Assembly: GCA_022496805.1 (NCBI GenBank)
Contig: CM040101.1
Location: forward strand, 27,815,529 to 27,879,528
Source of the DNA: Pohlia nutans
Taxonomy: Eukaryota > Streptophyta > Bryopsida > Bryales > Mniaceae
Direction: 5' to 3'
Length of the DNA stretch: 64,000 nt
The notes under the pieces: generated by a model
The model's input: only the letters and a program-made list of their open reading frames with translations
Told to the model about the DNA's origin: nothing
Databases searched by the model: none
In this document: one piece after another, positions 34,439-45,235 of the stretch
Numbering within the stretch: the first letter of the stretch is position 1
Layout: every line of letters starts with the position of its first letter
Translations under genes and position numbers: made by a program

Positions 34439-36322
34439 TATGTTTGTGACATGTTTATTTCCTCTTACATCAATCTTCTTTTTGTCTATTCAGAACCTTA
34501 CTCCGGAAAAACTCGCAGATATCCCGACTTGTAATCTTGCAGAGACTGTTCATAACAAATGGTTGCAGTCTTTAGGCAATTGCGGATCGGACCTCTTTGT
34601 TGCAACCACTGACGACTGGGCGCGGACCTTCATGCAAATGACCAACTACCGTTCGTACTTGTGTGGCGGAGCGTCTGGAAAAGGCCCTTCGAAACATGAC
34701 TTGAAACTAAAGCAAGCCTTGCAATCACAAGACGGAAAGAAGATTTCGACAACCGGGTACCGCATCTAGAGGACGAGGAGGTTTTTGGATCCACGAAGAG
34801 GAAGTTAGACATGCCTATTGGTTCAGAAGGTGACTCCCATCGTCCAGACAAGGTCAACTTCTCGCACCCTCGTGTCCAGACAAGGTCGGCTGCTGCTCGA
34901 CTTTCTGCAGATAAGACACGTATTTCTAAAGCTCTTGTGTCCTTCACGTCAAGCGTTTTAGAAACAGACTGCAACGTGACCAAATGGTACATCGCGCGGA
35001 TAAACCATAAATCTAAGAAACGATGTCATGCTGTACAAGCAAATAACAATTCCAAGTGCCAGATGCTCATCGTTAGAGGAGGCAAAGCAATTGCAACTCC
35101 TACCTACAGAGGCGTCAAACAAAAGTGGAGGACTGAGGGAACCGATATTGAAGATTTCTGGTTCTGTCCAGATCAAATTGCCAGGTGCGTAATGGGTCCT
35201 AAACGTGGCTTAGTTACAACGCGTCCGGAGATCCCTTATGTTTGGCCAGTCCTGACTGGGACCGATCTCTCCCGTCACGAGATCTTAGAGTTCCAAGAGG
35301 CTGGTTTCTACCTTCAATCTACAACTCCGCTCTCGCCACAGCGCCTCTTCGCAGAGTCCAAGGTGTTTGAGGCGGTGTTGTGGACTCACTCTAAACCTCC
35401 CAATTCTGATTGAGTCCCCAACATCCGGAGCGGCAAAAACGTGCGCCGCAACACCAAAGTGCCCACAGAAGCTCACAGAAACCAATGGGAGAGTGTTTAC
35501 AACGTGAAGGCAACTATTATCCGAGTGAACTTCTTTTCGTATCCGAGACTGGGAGCGATCGTTGTTTTGCAATTTGGAGTCGAGTCTAACGCGAACGTTT
35601 ACAACATTACTCTTTGCAATTTCCCGGCTTGTACGTGCCCGCATTATAATAGTATGACTTCTTCTGCAATTGGAAGGCGTGGCATGTACGTCAACTGCAA
35701 GCACCTTTACTATGTCTTTCGCTTCCTCTGCAAGCTAGATTACAAAGTGGACACTTTTATCCATGCCCCTATTCTAAGCATGGACGAAGTCCAGCAGATT
35801 CTGGTAGCTGCAGGGATTATCAAGACTCCTTAGTTTTAGGTGCCATGTTTTGTCGGGGCCTGGATCATGAAGACCAAAGATTGGTGAATGAACTACTGAT
35901 GTTGTTTTGTGGTTTAGGGTAGAAGTAGAATCATAGTTTCCTATTATGAATTACAACACTATCACTTCTAGTTGGTTGGAGTACTTGTTCGCTAAGTGTG
36001 ATTTCAATGATCATGTTTTAAAAAAAAACTTAAAAAATATAATCCTATATGTTAGTCCAATTATCTCCCTTTCTTCTTTTTTTCCCAAATTTTTCCAGAT
36101 TGACTACAACATTATACACCCTAAACTGCAAATACACGGTTTTAGGTCTAGTGGTCATAGGCCCAAAAATTTACTATAAATAGTAAAGAATCCAAAATTA
36201 GAAATATTTTCCAAAAATAGAGCCAATTTTTTAATTTAGCAAGATTCTATGCTCTCCGCTCTCCAAATCACCGCTCTCCGCTCTCGAGCTCTCTATTCTA
36301 CGTTCGCACTGTAGCGTTGTTG

Positions 36323-37114
36323 CCACGAAACATAGGAAGAGTAGCATGTGAAGTAGCAGGATGGCATTTAACATGCACAAACAACTATTGGTCGAACATG
36401 ACAACATGCCAAGAGTTTGTAGAAAAGATTTTACAACCATATAGAGAACAACAAGTACAGACTTTGAAGATTGCCAAAGATTCTAAGTTGATTTGGTTGA
36501 TCGATTGTTGGAGTGTGCACAAATCAAACGAGTTTATCTTGTGGGTGAAAGAGAATCATCCTCAAATCCTTCTCATTTTTGTGCCTACAAATTGTACTAG
36601 CGTTTTCCAACCAGCAGATGTTATCTTACAACGACCTTTCAAGCATGCATTCAGACAAGAGTTTGATACCTACACATCAGACGACATTAATAAGCAACTT
36701 GAAGAGAAAGCTGCAAAAGATGTGAAAATTGACATTAAAATGTCCACATTAAAACCTTTACTTTGTGGCTGGCTGTTTAAAGCATGGGGACATGTGAACA
36801 AACCTCAAATGATCAAGATTGGATGGTCACAGTGCGGGCTACTACAGGCATTTGATTCAGCATTTCAAGCATAAGCAATGGACGAAAACATGAAGATACC
36901 ACTTTTTGAAGCAGATTTGGGTGTACTACAAGAAGAGAGCATTGAGAGAGATGATGACATTGATACAGATGAGAGCATTGAGAAAGCAACGGAAGATTCA
37001 TTAGCAAGGGTTGCTGAGATTGCAACTTCAAACAAAAGTTCAAGCATCTCTACTCTAAAGAGCAAAGCTCGCAAGAGTTATGTTCCTGCAACAAAAACCA
37101 CAAAGTTTCATTAG
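36323..37114 (+). pseudogene. Tigger/pogo-like transposase, 3' part
   Basis: The frame resumes at the right-hand target duplication with IGRVACEVAGWHLTCTNNYW. It carries the second and third catalytic Asp: SKLIWLIDCWSVHKSNEF (D in the D-x4-H block) and VPTNCTSVFQPADVI (D in the QP-x-D block). With the first Asp at VVNTDQTGI upstream, the DDD triad of the pogo/Tigger group is complete. The core ends CGLLQAFDSAFQA followed by TAA at 36872-36874; a further open, acidic and serine-rich frame (36878-37114) may be the tail after a small frame loss. No damage is seen between 36332 and 36871, so this half is far better kept than the 5' half. Confidence 0.88.
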
Positions 37115-38419
37115 AATTACTATACTTTGATTTGGTATGGATGGGGGAAATGATAGAATGCAACAATAAAGTTGAAAAAATTTAATGCTTAGTTGCTTAC
37201 CTCCTGTCACAGACAAGTCTCAAATGTGGAAGAAAATTCGACAAGGATGAAACTTTGAGGTAGCTCTTCCCGTCCTTGAGTGCTAACTGCAAATGGGCTC
37301 TTCAACTGTTCTCTCTTTTCACTTAAGAGCCATGACCTAGACGCACATGCAACAAGAGCAACCAGTCACACCACCTCTCAGCAGCTGCAAAAGCAACTCA
37401 ACATTCAAGGCAGCAGCAAGACCTTCAAATACACAACAAAAGACCTTCAACAGCAGCAACAAACTAAATTAGACGAGTTTAGGGTACCGTGTACATACAA
37501 AGACGTTACTGGAGTTTTGAAGACCGCCACAGACCATGGACACTATCGGAAGCTTGAGCGGAGCAGAAGCAACGAGAAGCTTCAGCTGAAGTGCCAACAC
37601 AAACCGTGCATGGTGTCAGGACATCAAACATGCACCTCGAGCAGTGTTTTAGGAGCAAGTCTGACATCAAACATCAAACATGAAACTTCAAATTTCAGGA
37701 GCAAGCCGCGACTAACGCAATTAGGGTAATCAGCCCTCACTTTTATACTAGCGTATCAGCCCTATCTTATTCAAAGCTGCAGCGCAGAGTGACAATTAAA
37801 AATAAAATCGAATCTGGAATTGATAGGTGCAATAAATTCGCAGCTCTGCAAAGGCAACGGGCTCACTGTGAGGGACTGAATGATTCTGTACAACACCTTT
37901 GGAAAATCAGGAAGAACATAGGAAATAGAAAATTTCAAATAGAACAGACCGGCAGAGGAGTAGGGACGAAGCTGGAATGCTGACAAAGCTTGGACACGGG
38001 GAAAGCTTGGACACAGTTTGAGCAAGGGCGGGGCTTGGACACAGCTTGGGCAGGCAACAGTACCGATGTGAATGGAGAAGGAGCATCGGCGTGTGAACAG
38101 ATGTACTGGCCGCATGGCGATTCCGATCACGCTCCAGGGCTGCAAGGCTACCAGCTTCAGGGCGACTCCGACCACGGCTACTTCGACCAGGTCTGCATCG
38201 AGCGACCTCCGACGTCCAGGGCTGCAGAGTGACCTCCGACGTCGCCAGTAGCTTCATGCAGGGCGTGTGTGCAGACGGAGCACGCAACGGAGCAAGGCTG
38301 CAAGGCGACACAAGCAGGGTAGATGGAAAAGCGATGGAGCAGGGCTGCAGTAGCAATTCCGACCTTCTAGCAGCTCGTTGCCACTACCTCCGGCTTTAGC
38401 AGCTGTAGCTTCGGCAGCA

Positions 38420-38585
38420 GGCTCCGACCTCACAGCGCCTCCAACCTCGAGAATGACTCCAACCTCACAAAGAACCGGAGAAAACAAGAAACCAGCTTCG
38501 ACCTCCAGTATCGGACCAACTCCAACCTCACAGCGCCTCCATCCTCAAGGACGACTCCGACCTCACAAAGAATTAGAAGAGACCA
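38420..38585. repeat. about 85 bp tandem duplication
   Basis: CTCACAGCGCCTCCAACCTC with its downstream CTCACAAAGAACCGGAGA is repeated as CTCACAGCGCCTCCATCCTC with CTCACAAAGAATTAGAAGA. It lies in the GC-richer non-coding 3' part of the Tigger element. Confidence 0.75.
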
Positions 38586-39139
38586 GAGGAAACCACTGGA
38601 AGAAATGAAGATGTCGAAGGACACCTTTCCTATTATGCTTAGCGGTGAAGCTCCAAAAATTCTCCTCGTTCTTCAACGTCCGCTAAGCTCCCAAACTTTC
38701 AGTTGACAGGCTCCGCTAATTTCAGGCTGCCAGGCTCTGCCGATTCAAGGCTGCCAAGTTGCCAGCTCTTGTCAGGTCACTGCACTCATTGAGTTTTTCT
38801 ATGTTTGCCATGTGAAGTGGCTGTCAAATCCTTGTGTGACTTTAAGATGCTTTGTTTTATTGTTTTTTAGAGTGTAATCCAGTTGTATTGCCTCGTGTGA
38901 CTTCAAGATGCTCCCATTTGTTTTATGTTGGCTTGTTAATTGGCTGTTGTTGCCTCGTGTGACTTTAGTAATTCAATCTTTTATTTAATTTTGGCTCTGT
39001 AACTGCAAATATTTGGATAATTCGGCATTTTTTAATTTTTGTTTCACTTTATTTTAGCATGTATGGCCAGTAATTATCAAAAAATTAGGCAGGCTTTTTT
39101 TTAATTAATTTGTGCCGAACCTGCTAGGAAACTACGGTA

Positions 39140-39246
39140 TTGTAGATAAAACTGATGCAAATTTGAGAATTTTAAAACTTAACAATGCTTTTTTGAATGC
39201 CCAACAAATGTCTGCTCAATCAGCAATTTACCTCATTTTGTCTATA
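39140..39246 (+). pseudogene. Helitron replicase, short piece between two insertions
   Basis: Read from the TA at 39138, this gives IVDKTDANLRILKLNNAFLN, then QQMSAQSAIYLILS. It is the expected continuation of LQKC at 25801 and runs into IPLYHCSRSF at 43158. Homologous Helitron proteins read ...NAQQMSAQLAVYLTLSLPLYHSSRSF. The piece shows that the two big insertions are separate events 110 bp apart in one frame. Confidence 0.9.
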
Positions 39247-39469
39247 AACACCCATTTCATTAAAAGTGCACAATAGCATGTGCACTTTTAATTTTGGTCA
39301 AATTTTGCTTTTGGTTAATTGGAATACCTAAAAATACTAGTGAAAATGATTCACAAGCTTTTTAAAAAGTTTTTTTTTTTTTTTTTTTTTTTTTTACATT
39401 GAATTGATGCTACCATTTCCAATACGACAAATACTTATTCCAAATGAATGAATTAATAAAATAAAATAA

Positions 39470-40680
39470 AAGGGTTAGGCATATGCCTAACTGTCATCAC
39501 TTGTAATTGTCAATTAAATTTTTGAGACGGATAGAAATATGCATAACTTTTCATAACTTGCAACGTTACAAAATAATTACATCTCACTACTACATAAAAT
39601 CTATCACCAAGTAGTCTTTTAAGAATGTGATTCAGTATTTCTCAAACCTAAGCTAAATACATCTTTCCCAAATGGAATAAAAGATGATCTATTGATAAAC
39701 TCCTCAAGCAGCATTTAACCCAACTATAACTTCAACATGAGCTTGATCATCGAGACCTATTGCATTTGAAGTTGTTGAAGGGCCACCAAATATTTCACCT
39801 GGTCCAATTGGTACGTTTTCCTCCCTTCTACATCAATATTTGGAACTTCTTCACGTGTATTCCAATCTTCTCCATCAAACCATAGATCAAACTCTAGGAA
39901 ATACTTACATTCATGTGCATTGAAACCATCGCGCTAATGTTTCAAGAAAATAAACATAAAAGGGTTAGGCATACGCCTAAACCCCTATCACTACAATTAT
40001 TTTTGAAAATTCCAAGTATTGGGAGGAGGGGTTTAGACATATGCCTAACCTTCCACTGTTTATTTCTTTTCAAATTAATCAAAGTGTTGGAGGTCAGGCA
40101 TTTGCCTAACCTCCATCACTTGCAATTTTAAATAATAATTGAAGTGATAGGGGTTAGACATATGTTTAACCGTTCCATAACTTGGTATTTTAACAAATAA
40201 TACAAATGATAGGGATGAAGCGTGTGCTTGACTCCCAACACTAGGAATTTTAAAAAATAATCAAAATGATTGGGGTAAGGCATATGCCTAACCCCATCAC
40301 TTGATATTTTAAAAAATAATTGCAAGTGATTGGGGGGTTAGGCATATGCCTAACCCTCATTACTTGCAATTTCAAAAATTAATTGAAGTGATAGGGGTTA
40401 GGCATACACCTAACCCTTCCATCACTTAGTAATTTAACAAATAATACAAATGATAGGGGTTAGGTGTATGCTTGACCCCCAATACTAGGAATCTTTAAAA
40501 TAATCAAAGTGATAGGGGTAAGGCAAATGCCTAGCCCCATCATTTAGAAAAATAATTGCAAGTGATTGTGGGGGGGGGGGGGGGGGAGGGTTAGGCATAT
40601 GCCTAACTTCTCATCACTTGCAATTTTTAAAATTAATTGAAATGATAGAGGATAGGCATACGCCTAACCTCCATCACTTG
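39470..40680. repeat. GTTAGGCATATGCCTAAC palindrome array, left
   Basis: About 13 copies of the palindrome GTTAGGCATATGCCTAAC or variants occur here, for example near 39475, 39964, 40030, 40097, 40153, 40275, 40337, 40398, 40590 and 40650. From 39960 on the spacing is about 60-65 bp. Units also share AAGTGATAGGGG before and ATCACTTG plus an AT-rich spacer after the palindrome. A G run of about 17 lies near 40568. Confidence 0.93.
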
Positions 40681-41039
40681 GTATTTTGCACTAATTATAT
40701 CATTATAATAAGGGCCAACATTTTAGGATTTTTTCTTCACTTTTTTTCAAATTTAAAGAAGAAAAATTTCAAAAAATACAAGTGTCAAAATCTATTTTTT
40801 AAAAATTAATTAAATATTCAACACCTTAGTGTTAAATCCAATTGTATACTACAGTAGAATCTAAACCTCTTCAAACCATAAGACCATCTATTCCACTTGT
40901 TGGGGGTAGTTAATTGTAATGAATTCTTTATTTGATTCATCTAAAAATAAAAAGTAAAAAGAAAGATAGAAAAATAAATTAAAGAAATAAAAAAATAGAA
41001 AATAGAAAAGAAGAAAAGAAAGATGAGAAAAGAAAAGAA

Positions 41040-42015
41040 ATTTATAACTGTGAAAGAAAGAGAATAGAAAGAAAAAGGAAAGGAGAAATGAAATGGCGTT
41101 GTCCTCATCACAAAACCCTAGCTTCGTCCTCCCTCATCTTCCATTCTCGTCTTTGTTGCTGTTGTTGGCGTTGTTTTGCGAGGGATGATCGTGGAAACCA
41201 TCCGTGGTCGCATCGCCATCGAGCTCTTCGTATTGCCGACCTCGCCCTCGTGCTCCCGTTCTTTCCGCCGCTCGCGAGGTCGCAAACTGTGGCGTGTGGC
41301 CCCGGAAAGCATCGCGATTTCGCTCCCTCCCCTGCCTCCGGAGGCTCGGGCTGATTGATTGCTCCATCTCCTCTCTGCGTCGAATCTGAATTGCGCTTGC
41401 GGGGAGAATAGCAACCCCCCATCTGCCAAGATGAATCAGGCTAAGAAGAAGAATTTCAAGATAGAGCCCTTTAAACACAAGGTGGAGATGGACCCCAAAT
41501 ACGCTGAAAAGACTTGGAAGATTCTGGAGGATGCGATTCATGAGATCTACAACCACAATGCTAGCGGTCTCAGCTTTGAGGAGCTCTACAGGTGAGGGTT
41601 CGGTTCCCTTCTTTTGAGCGCAATTAGGGTTTCGATACATACTGTAGCATCCATTTTGTTGCCTTTTGGAAGATGCACCTTTCGATTGGTCATGTTTTTG
41701 AATTCTCTGTGTTGTGTGCATCTCATCAATACCAATGAAAAGGAACTCTGGATATTTAATTCTCTTTTGAAGGCTGTGTTAGTGTCAAGTTATGGAGTGA
41801 TTTTCATTACCTTGGCTTTCTGGTTTGTGGCATAAGCTTGTTTTGAACTCTTGACTATTTGGGAGTGATTTTCTTTTCAATTATACCACGTGGTTTGATG
41901 AAACGTGATTACGGTGTTTAGGAACGCTTACAACATGGTGCTTCACAAGTATGGAGAGAAGCTGTACTCTGGAGTTGTCAACACAATGACGCAGCATTTG
42001 CGGGAGTTGATTACT
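41040..42015 (+). pseudogene. CUL3: captured 5' end of cullin-3 (exon 1, intron 1, part of exon 2)
   Basis: Exon 1 (41431-41591) starts MNQAKKKNFKIEPFKHKVEM and ends FEELY plus a split Arg codon. GTGAGG begins the intron and TTTAG ends it at 41921. Exon 2 gives [20 protein letters not shown] and QHLRELI, then breaks off at about 42012 into the palindrome array. This is the start of plant CUL3, scaffold of BTB-type ubiquitin ligases; this end binds the BTB adaptor. About 390 bp of probable leader come along (CAAAACCCTAGCTTCG near 41110). Both exon frames and splice sites are intact, so capture looks recent. The piece could be transcribed, but the rest of cullin-3 is absent. Confidence 0.93.
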
Positions 42016-42039
42016 TAGTATTTTAACAAATGATTCAAG

Positions 42040-42640
42040 TGATATGGGTTAAACATATGCATAACCCCCATCACTAGATATTTTAACAAATAATTCAAGT
42101 GATAGGGAGTTAGGCGTATGCCTAACTCTCGCATATTTTATTTTGCTATATAATAGAAGTGTTGGTGGATTAGGCGTATGCCTAACCCTCTGGCATTTTA
42201 TTTTGTTGGAATTTTTAAGTGTTGGAAGATTAGGCTTATGCCTAACCCTTTAATTATTCTATTTTGTTGGAAATTATAAGTGTTGGGAATCACGCATGTG
42301 CCTTACCCTCATAAATTTTATTTTGTTGAAAATTGTAAGTGTTTGGGGGGTTAGGCATATGCCTAACCCTCTAATATTTTATTTTCCTATGACATCCAAG
42401 TATTTCAAGGTTTAGCATATGTATACCTCGGCTCCAATATTATGTTTTGCTATTAGATGCAGTTTTTGGGGGATTAGGCATACGCCTAATCCCCTAAATC
42501 ACTATAATAATTATTTTTAATTCCAGGTGTTGGAGCGTTGGACATATGCATAACCTATTAACCTCCCATTACTTGGTATTTCAAAAATTAGTTAAAGTGA
42601 TAGAAGTTGGGCGTATGTTTAACCCCATCACATAGTAGTT
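42040..42640. repeat. GTTAGGCATATGCCTAAC palindrome array, right
   Basis: About ten further units, near 42048, 42111, 42171, 42231, 42291, 42350, 42411, 42474, 42538 and 42606, again 60-65 bp apart and on average more diverged than the left array. Together the arrays bracket the CUL3 piece. Confidence 0.93.
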
Positions 42641-42717
42641 TACACAATAATTGCAAGTGATAGACCCTAGTAGAAATCTTGTTCAATGTGATAGGTCTTT
42701 TATAACTAAATATCCGT

Positions 42718-42780
42718 TCCAGTGACTTGTCTTTAGTGACTCAAAATCAATTTTGAATCACTACAGACAAGTCACAACAA
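42718..42780. repeat. hairpin-forming inverted repeat
   Basis: GTGACTTGTCTTTAGTGA and the following CTCAAAATC are answered by GAATCACTACAGACAAGTCAC around a TTTTGA-type centre. Shorter ACAGACAAGTC copies follow to about 42835. It lies inside the right part of the CUL3-bearing element and may be a small MITE. Confidence 0.75.
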
Positions 42781-43157
42781 ATTGACAAGTCTTTGACAAT
42801 TAACTTATTGACAAGTCACTACAGACAAGTCTTTGCAATTAACTTATTGCAAAACCCACATAAAAACATGTAAAATTTAAAACACTCCAAAAACATAAAC
42901 CTAAACTTTAAAAACTCCAAAAGCATAATTTAAAAAAACTTAAATAATTGCATGGAGGTCAATTTTTATATAATGAATCCTAGTGTGCTCTTTGAACACA
43001 AAATTTGCCAATGGCTTAATTCAAGAATTACATTATTTTTTGGCATATATTTTCATAGCCTTTTTTTGCTATTTTCACTCATCCAGTGTCCTATCAAAAA
43101 TTCACAATGTGCAATTTTAGAGGGGCATGTGCACTTTTAACGAAATGGGTGTTTATA

Positions 43158-44925
43158 CCCTTATATCATTGTTCTCGTTCATTTTCATTTATAAATACTT
43201 TACCATTACAAGAACAAGCATTTGTGTTAAAACCTCAACAACAATTGCTTAAGTTGAATACAAAATCTACAAAAATAATGTGCAAATCTATAATTGACAA
43301 ATACATGGATAGGCCAAGTAACTTAAGAGACATATGTTTAGCAAAATTTGTAGCAAATTACAATCATAATAAAAATCGAGTGTCTATTCAAAATAGGTCA
43401 AAAATAATAAGATTCGTTAATTACAATCAATTTAAGGATTTAGAAAATTGGTCACGTGAACAATTGTTGTTATATTTTCCATTCATTGGAACAAAAGAAT
43501 CTCAAAAATGCAACAAAGATACTGGGAAAGAAGCTTATGAGGAACAAATTGAAACAATTAGAGAAAATAAAAGAGATTTCAACTATCAAATTCAAAAAAC
43601 TTCATTAGAGGATTGCGGTGATGAGTGGATAAATTTACAAGAATATGCATTTGAATTAATAGCTTCAAAAGATTTTAGCATTTGGAATGATTCATCTATA
43701 GAAGATAGAGAATCAATGCCTATAAGTATGAATGCAGGAAAGTATGACTTAGCTAGAGACATTGTTGTTAAACCCCATTCAACTAGTACATACAAAAGTA
43801 CACTACAATGTAATAATTGTATTTTGGAATTGATGGAAAATGAAGAATATTTTAAAATAATACGATCATTAAATGAAGAACAAAGGGCAATTTATGATGA
43901 CATTATGTATAAAAAAAGGATTTATGTCGATGAACCACTATATTTATTTTTCACTGGAGGAGCATAAACTGGAAAGACTTTTACTCTTCAAGTAATTGTG
44001 CAAGGATTGTTACGCATGCATCACAAAGATTTAAAATCAGATCCTTTGAAAGCAAAAGCATTATTAATGGCATTTACAGGCAAGGCTGTGTTCAATATAG
44101 GCAGAACTACTATACATTCAACCTTGCACATTCCTATTAACCAATCTCTTTCAAATCTTGGAAAATTGTCATCTGAAACACTTAATAAATTATGTGATCA
44201 ATATGAACAATTGCAATTTATTGTACTTGATGAAGTTTCGTTAGTAGGTGCAAGAATGCTAGATGCTATAGATCAAAGATTGCGTTCAATCAAGCATGTG
44301 CAAAATAATTTTTTTGGAGGTTTAGATGTTGTTACAGGTGATTTCTACCAAGCTCCTCTAGTACGAGATAAATGGGTATTTCAAAAACCTGACTTTGGCC
44401 TTAGTGCTATTGCACCGAATTTTTGGCATGAGCACATTAAATGTTATGAATTAAACACTGTTATGCGCCAAAGTGGTTTAATGTTTATAATCATACTTAA
44501 TAGATTTAGAAAAGCGACTCATACACTGGATGATATCAATACAATTAATAACTTGTGCTTAAAGCAACCTCCTAGTGATTCTATGATCCCTTATTTGTTT
44601 TATACTAATAAAGACATGCGTGCACACAATAATGAAGTATTTATTAATGCTGAAGGACCTACATTTCATTTTGAAGCAACTGATATTCGACATCATTCAC
44701 TATTGGCATCCTTCCAAATTCCAAATGATCCAAATAAAACTGTAAGACTTCATACAATTATCAAAGTTAAAAAAGACATGCTTGTAGAACTTTGCAACAA
44801 CTATGCTATGTCTGATGGACTTGTTAATGGAGCTAATGGTTTATTCAAAATAACAAAAGGCATTATTCGTTAAATTGAGACAAAATGCTCATTTTAAGAC
44901 TTTCAAAAACAGATACAAAGTTCTA
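43158..44925 (+). pseudogene. Helitron PIF1-type helicase region
   Basis: The frame enters with IPLYHCSRSFSFINTLPLQE, then VLKPQQQLLKLNTKS, typical of the Helitron Rep-helicase junction. RSLNEEQRAIYDDI opens the helicase. Motif I reads FTGGA-stop-TGKT at 43965-43967 (TAA), breaking the Walker A loop. Motif II is FIVLDEVSLVGARMLD; then VVTGDFYQAPLV (motif III-like), ELNTVMRQSG and NGLFKI-type residues. It goes on past the stop at 44873 in another frame as QNAHFKTFKNRYKVL to about 44925. Homologs continue with motifs V and VI (SxGxTL...YTALSR), which are missing here. PIF1-type helicases unwind DNA 5' to 3' during rolling-circle transposition. Stop and truncation make it inactive. Confidence 0.9.
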
Positions 44926-45235
44926 GTGAATTAATAGTTGTTGAACCCAACGATATGTAGAGCTCATACATCGAACACCGATTGAAAGCTGTGTAGAAGT
45001 TGCCCCAATGGACTTCAAACATGGCACTCCAGTAGCATCCATACATGAGAAGATGTGAGAAAATGATTCGCACATAAGACTTGAAGTACAAGAGTACTTA
45101 GTACAAAGAAAGGGAGTCTTTATGAAGAGAGTAAGTTTATTTAATAATGTGTTTGAATACAAATATACGCTGGAAGAATCCTCCGCAGTGAATTGAATAT
45201 GAAGATAAAAGAATTTGTGGAATCTAGGTTGCGTC
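44926..45235. other. junction after the Helitron, no gene recognised
   Basis: The sequence after the last Helitron helicase residues has short open frames only. A minus-strand frame of 121 codons (44923-45288) is not recognised and overlaps a possible element end, so it is not called a gene. The Helitron 3' end could lie here, but no hairpin followed by CTRR was found with confidence. Confidence 0.35.

Larger units (their letters stand above)
33318..35833 (+). pseudogene. MULE-B transposase-like gene: zinc finger, DD, C-x2-H, SWIM
   Basis: The start MEGMDKRYDGHAWTRTLTSN is followed by CVGHLSCENAECDYLKR and LVCRVCKSIPSS, then a MITE fragment replaces about 490 bp present in MULE-A. The core is open (33706-34244): VYDSTYC, TIAVCDMQSE, FKGFMCDSAQANFNAV, RTCLFHW and FWHFRYRQWG. 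These fit the D, D and C-x2-H pattern of Mutator transposases. An intron (about 34245-34493) holds the CACTA MITE. The rest reads NLTPEKLADIPTCNLAETVH (34494-34769) and a long C-terminal frame (34811-35833 with stops) ending in a SWIM finger, CTCPHYN with YVNCKHLYYVFR, and IHAPILSMDEVQQIL. The N-terminal deletion makes it a broken copy, though the core and SWIM parts are well kept. Confidence 0.8.
27166..36322. mobile_element. MULE-B: two-gene Mutator-like element nested in the Tigger transposase
   Basis: CCACAAAAC (27157-27165) and CCACGAAAC (36323-36331) flank the element, an 8 of 9 match taken as a 9 bp target duplication. Removing the 9157 bp and one copy restores the Tigger frame: KSLPPQN runs into IGRVACEVAGWH. 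The ends resemble MULE-A (left GTATGTGAGCGC, right runs of GAGAGCGG in reverse complement). The 3' flank after the transposase stop also matches MULE-A (CATAGG, CTATAAATAG, then CTCTCCGCTCTCC). It carries the second gene on the minus strand (27562-32073), GC palindromes (32310-32840), the SWIM transposase-like gene on the plus strand (33318-35833) and two CACTA-type MITE insertions. Confidence 0.9.
25804..39137 (+). mobile_element. Tigger/pogo-like Tc1-mariner transposon, split by MULE-B
   Basis: The ends are inverted repeats starting CCGTAGTTTCCTAGCAGG, identical in 25 of the first 26 bases, each flanked by TA (25802-25803 and 39138-39139). That is the TA duplication of Tc1/mariner elements. 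The transposase gene runs from 26126 to 37114 and is cut by MULE-B (27166-36322). Without MULE-B and one 9 bp duplication the element is about 4.2 kb, with some 2 kb of non-coding DNA after the gene, including a short tandem duplication near 38420-38585. It is inserted in the Helitron protein frame, and its removal rejoins that frame. Confidence 0.93.
39247..43153. mobile_element. inverted-repeat element carrying CUL3 exons and palindrome arrays
   Basis: The left end AACACCCATTTCATTAAAAG and the right end in reverse complement (AACACCCATTTCGTTAAAAG) agree in 25 of 26 bases, each followed inward by TGCACA. TATA flanks both ends (39243-39246, 43154-43157), so the target duplication is TA, TWA or TATA; the exact border is ambiguous. 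The left end also folds on itself (AAAAGTGCACA against TGTGCACTTTT). Taking out the element and one TATA restores the Helitron frame. It has no transposase and carries a host gene fragment, so it is a non-autonomous capturing element, perhaps of the PIF/Harbinger or Tc1/mariner group. Confidence 0.88.
20377..44925 (+). mobile_element. decayed Helitron (coding span), with two large insertions
   Basis: Collinear Helitron parts lie on the plus strand: an RPA1-like gene (20377-22138), an OTU protease-like domain (23175-23837), a Rep/zinc region (23896-25801) and a PIF1-type helicase (43158-44925). The frame is interrupted by a Tigger element (25804-39137) and a CUL3-bearing element (39247-43153). 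Taking each out with one flanking duplication joins LQKC to IVDKTDANLRILKL and YLILS to IPLYHCSRSF, both continuous. Plant and animal Helitrons are known to carry Rep-helicase, RPA-like and sometimes OTU domains. I could not place the termini (5' TC, 3' hairpin-CTRR), so only the coding span is given. Stops and an inversion show it is dead. Confidence 0.85.

Noticed and set aside
41088..41358. cyclophilin-like start MIVETIRGRIAIELF before CUL3
   Set aside because: The likeness is limited to about 15 residues, and the region is more simply the CUL3 leader.
41108..41721. minus-strand ORFs over the CUL3 leader and exon 1
   Set aside because: They are shadows of the CUL3 exon and its GC-rich leader.
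39470..42640. CRISPR array
   Set aside because: Regular 60-65 bp repeats with palindromes, but the spacers are similar to each other and the context is a plant transposon.
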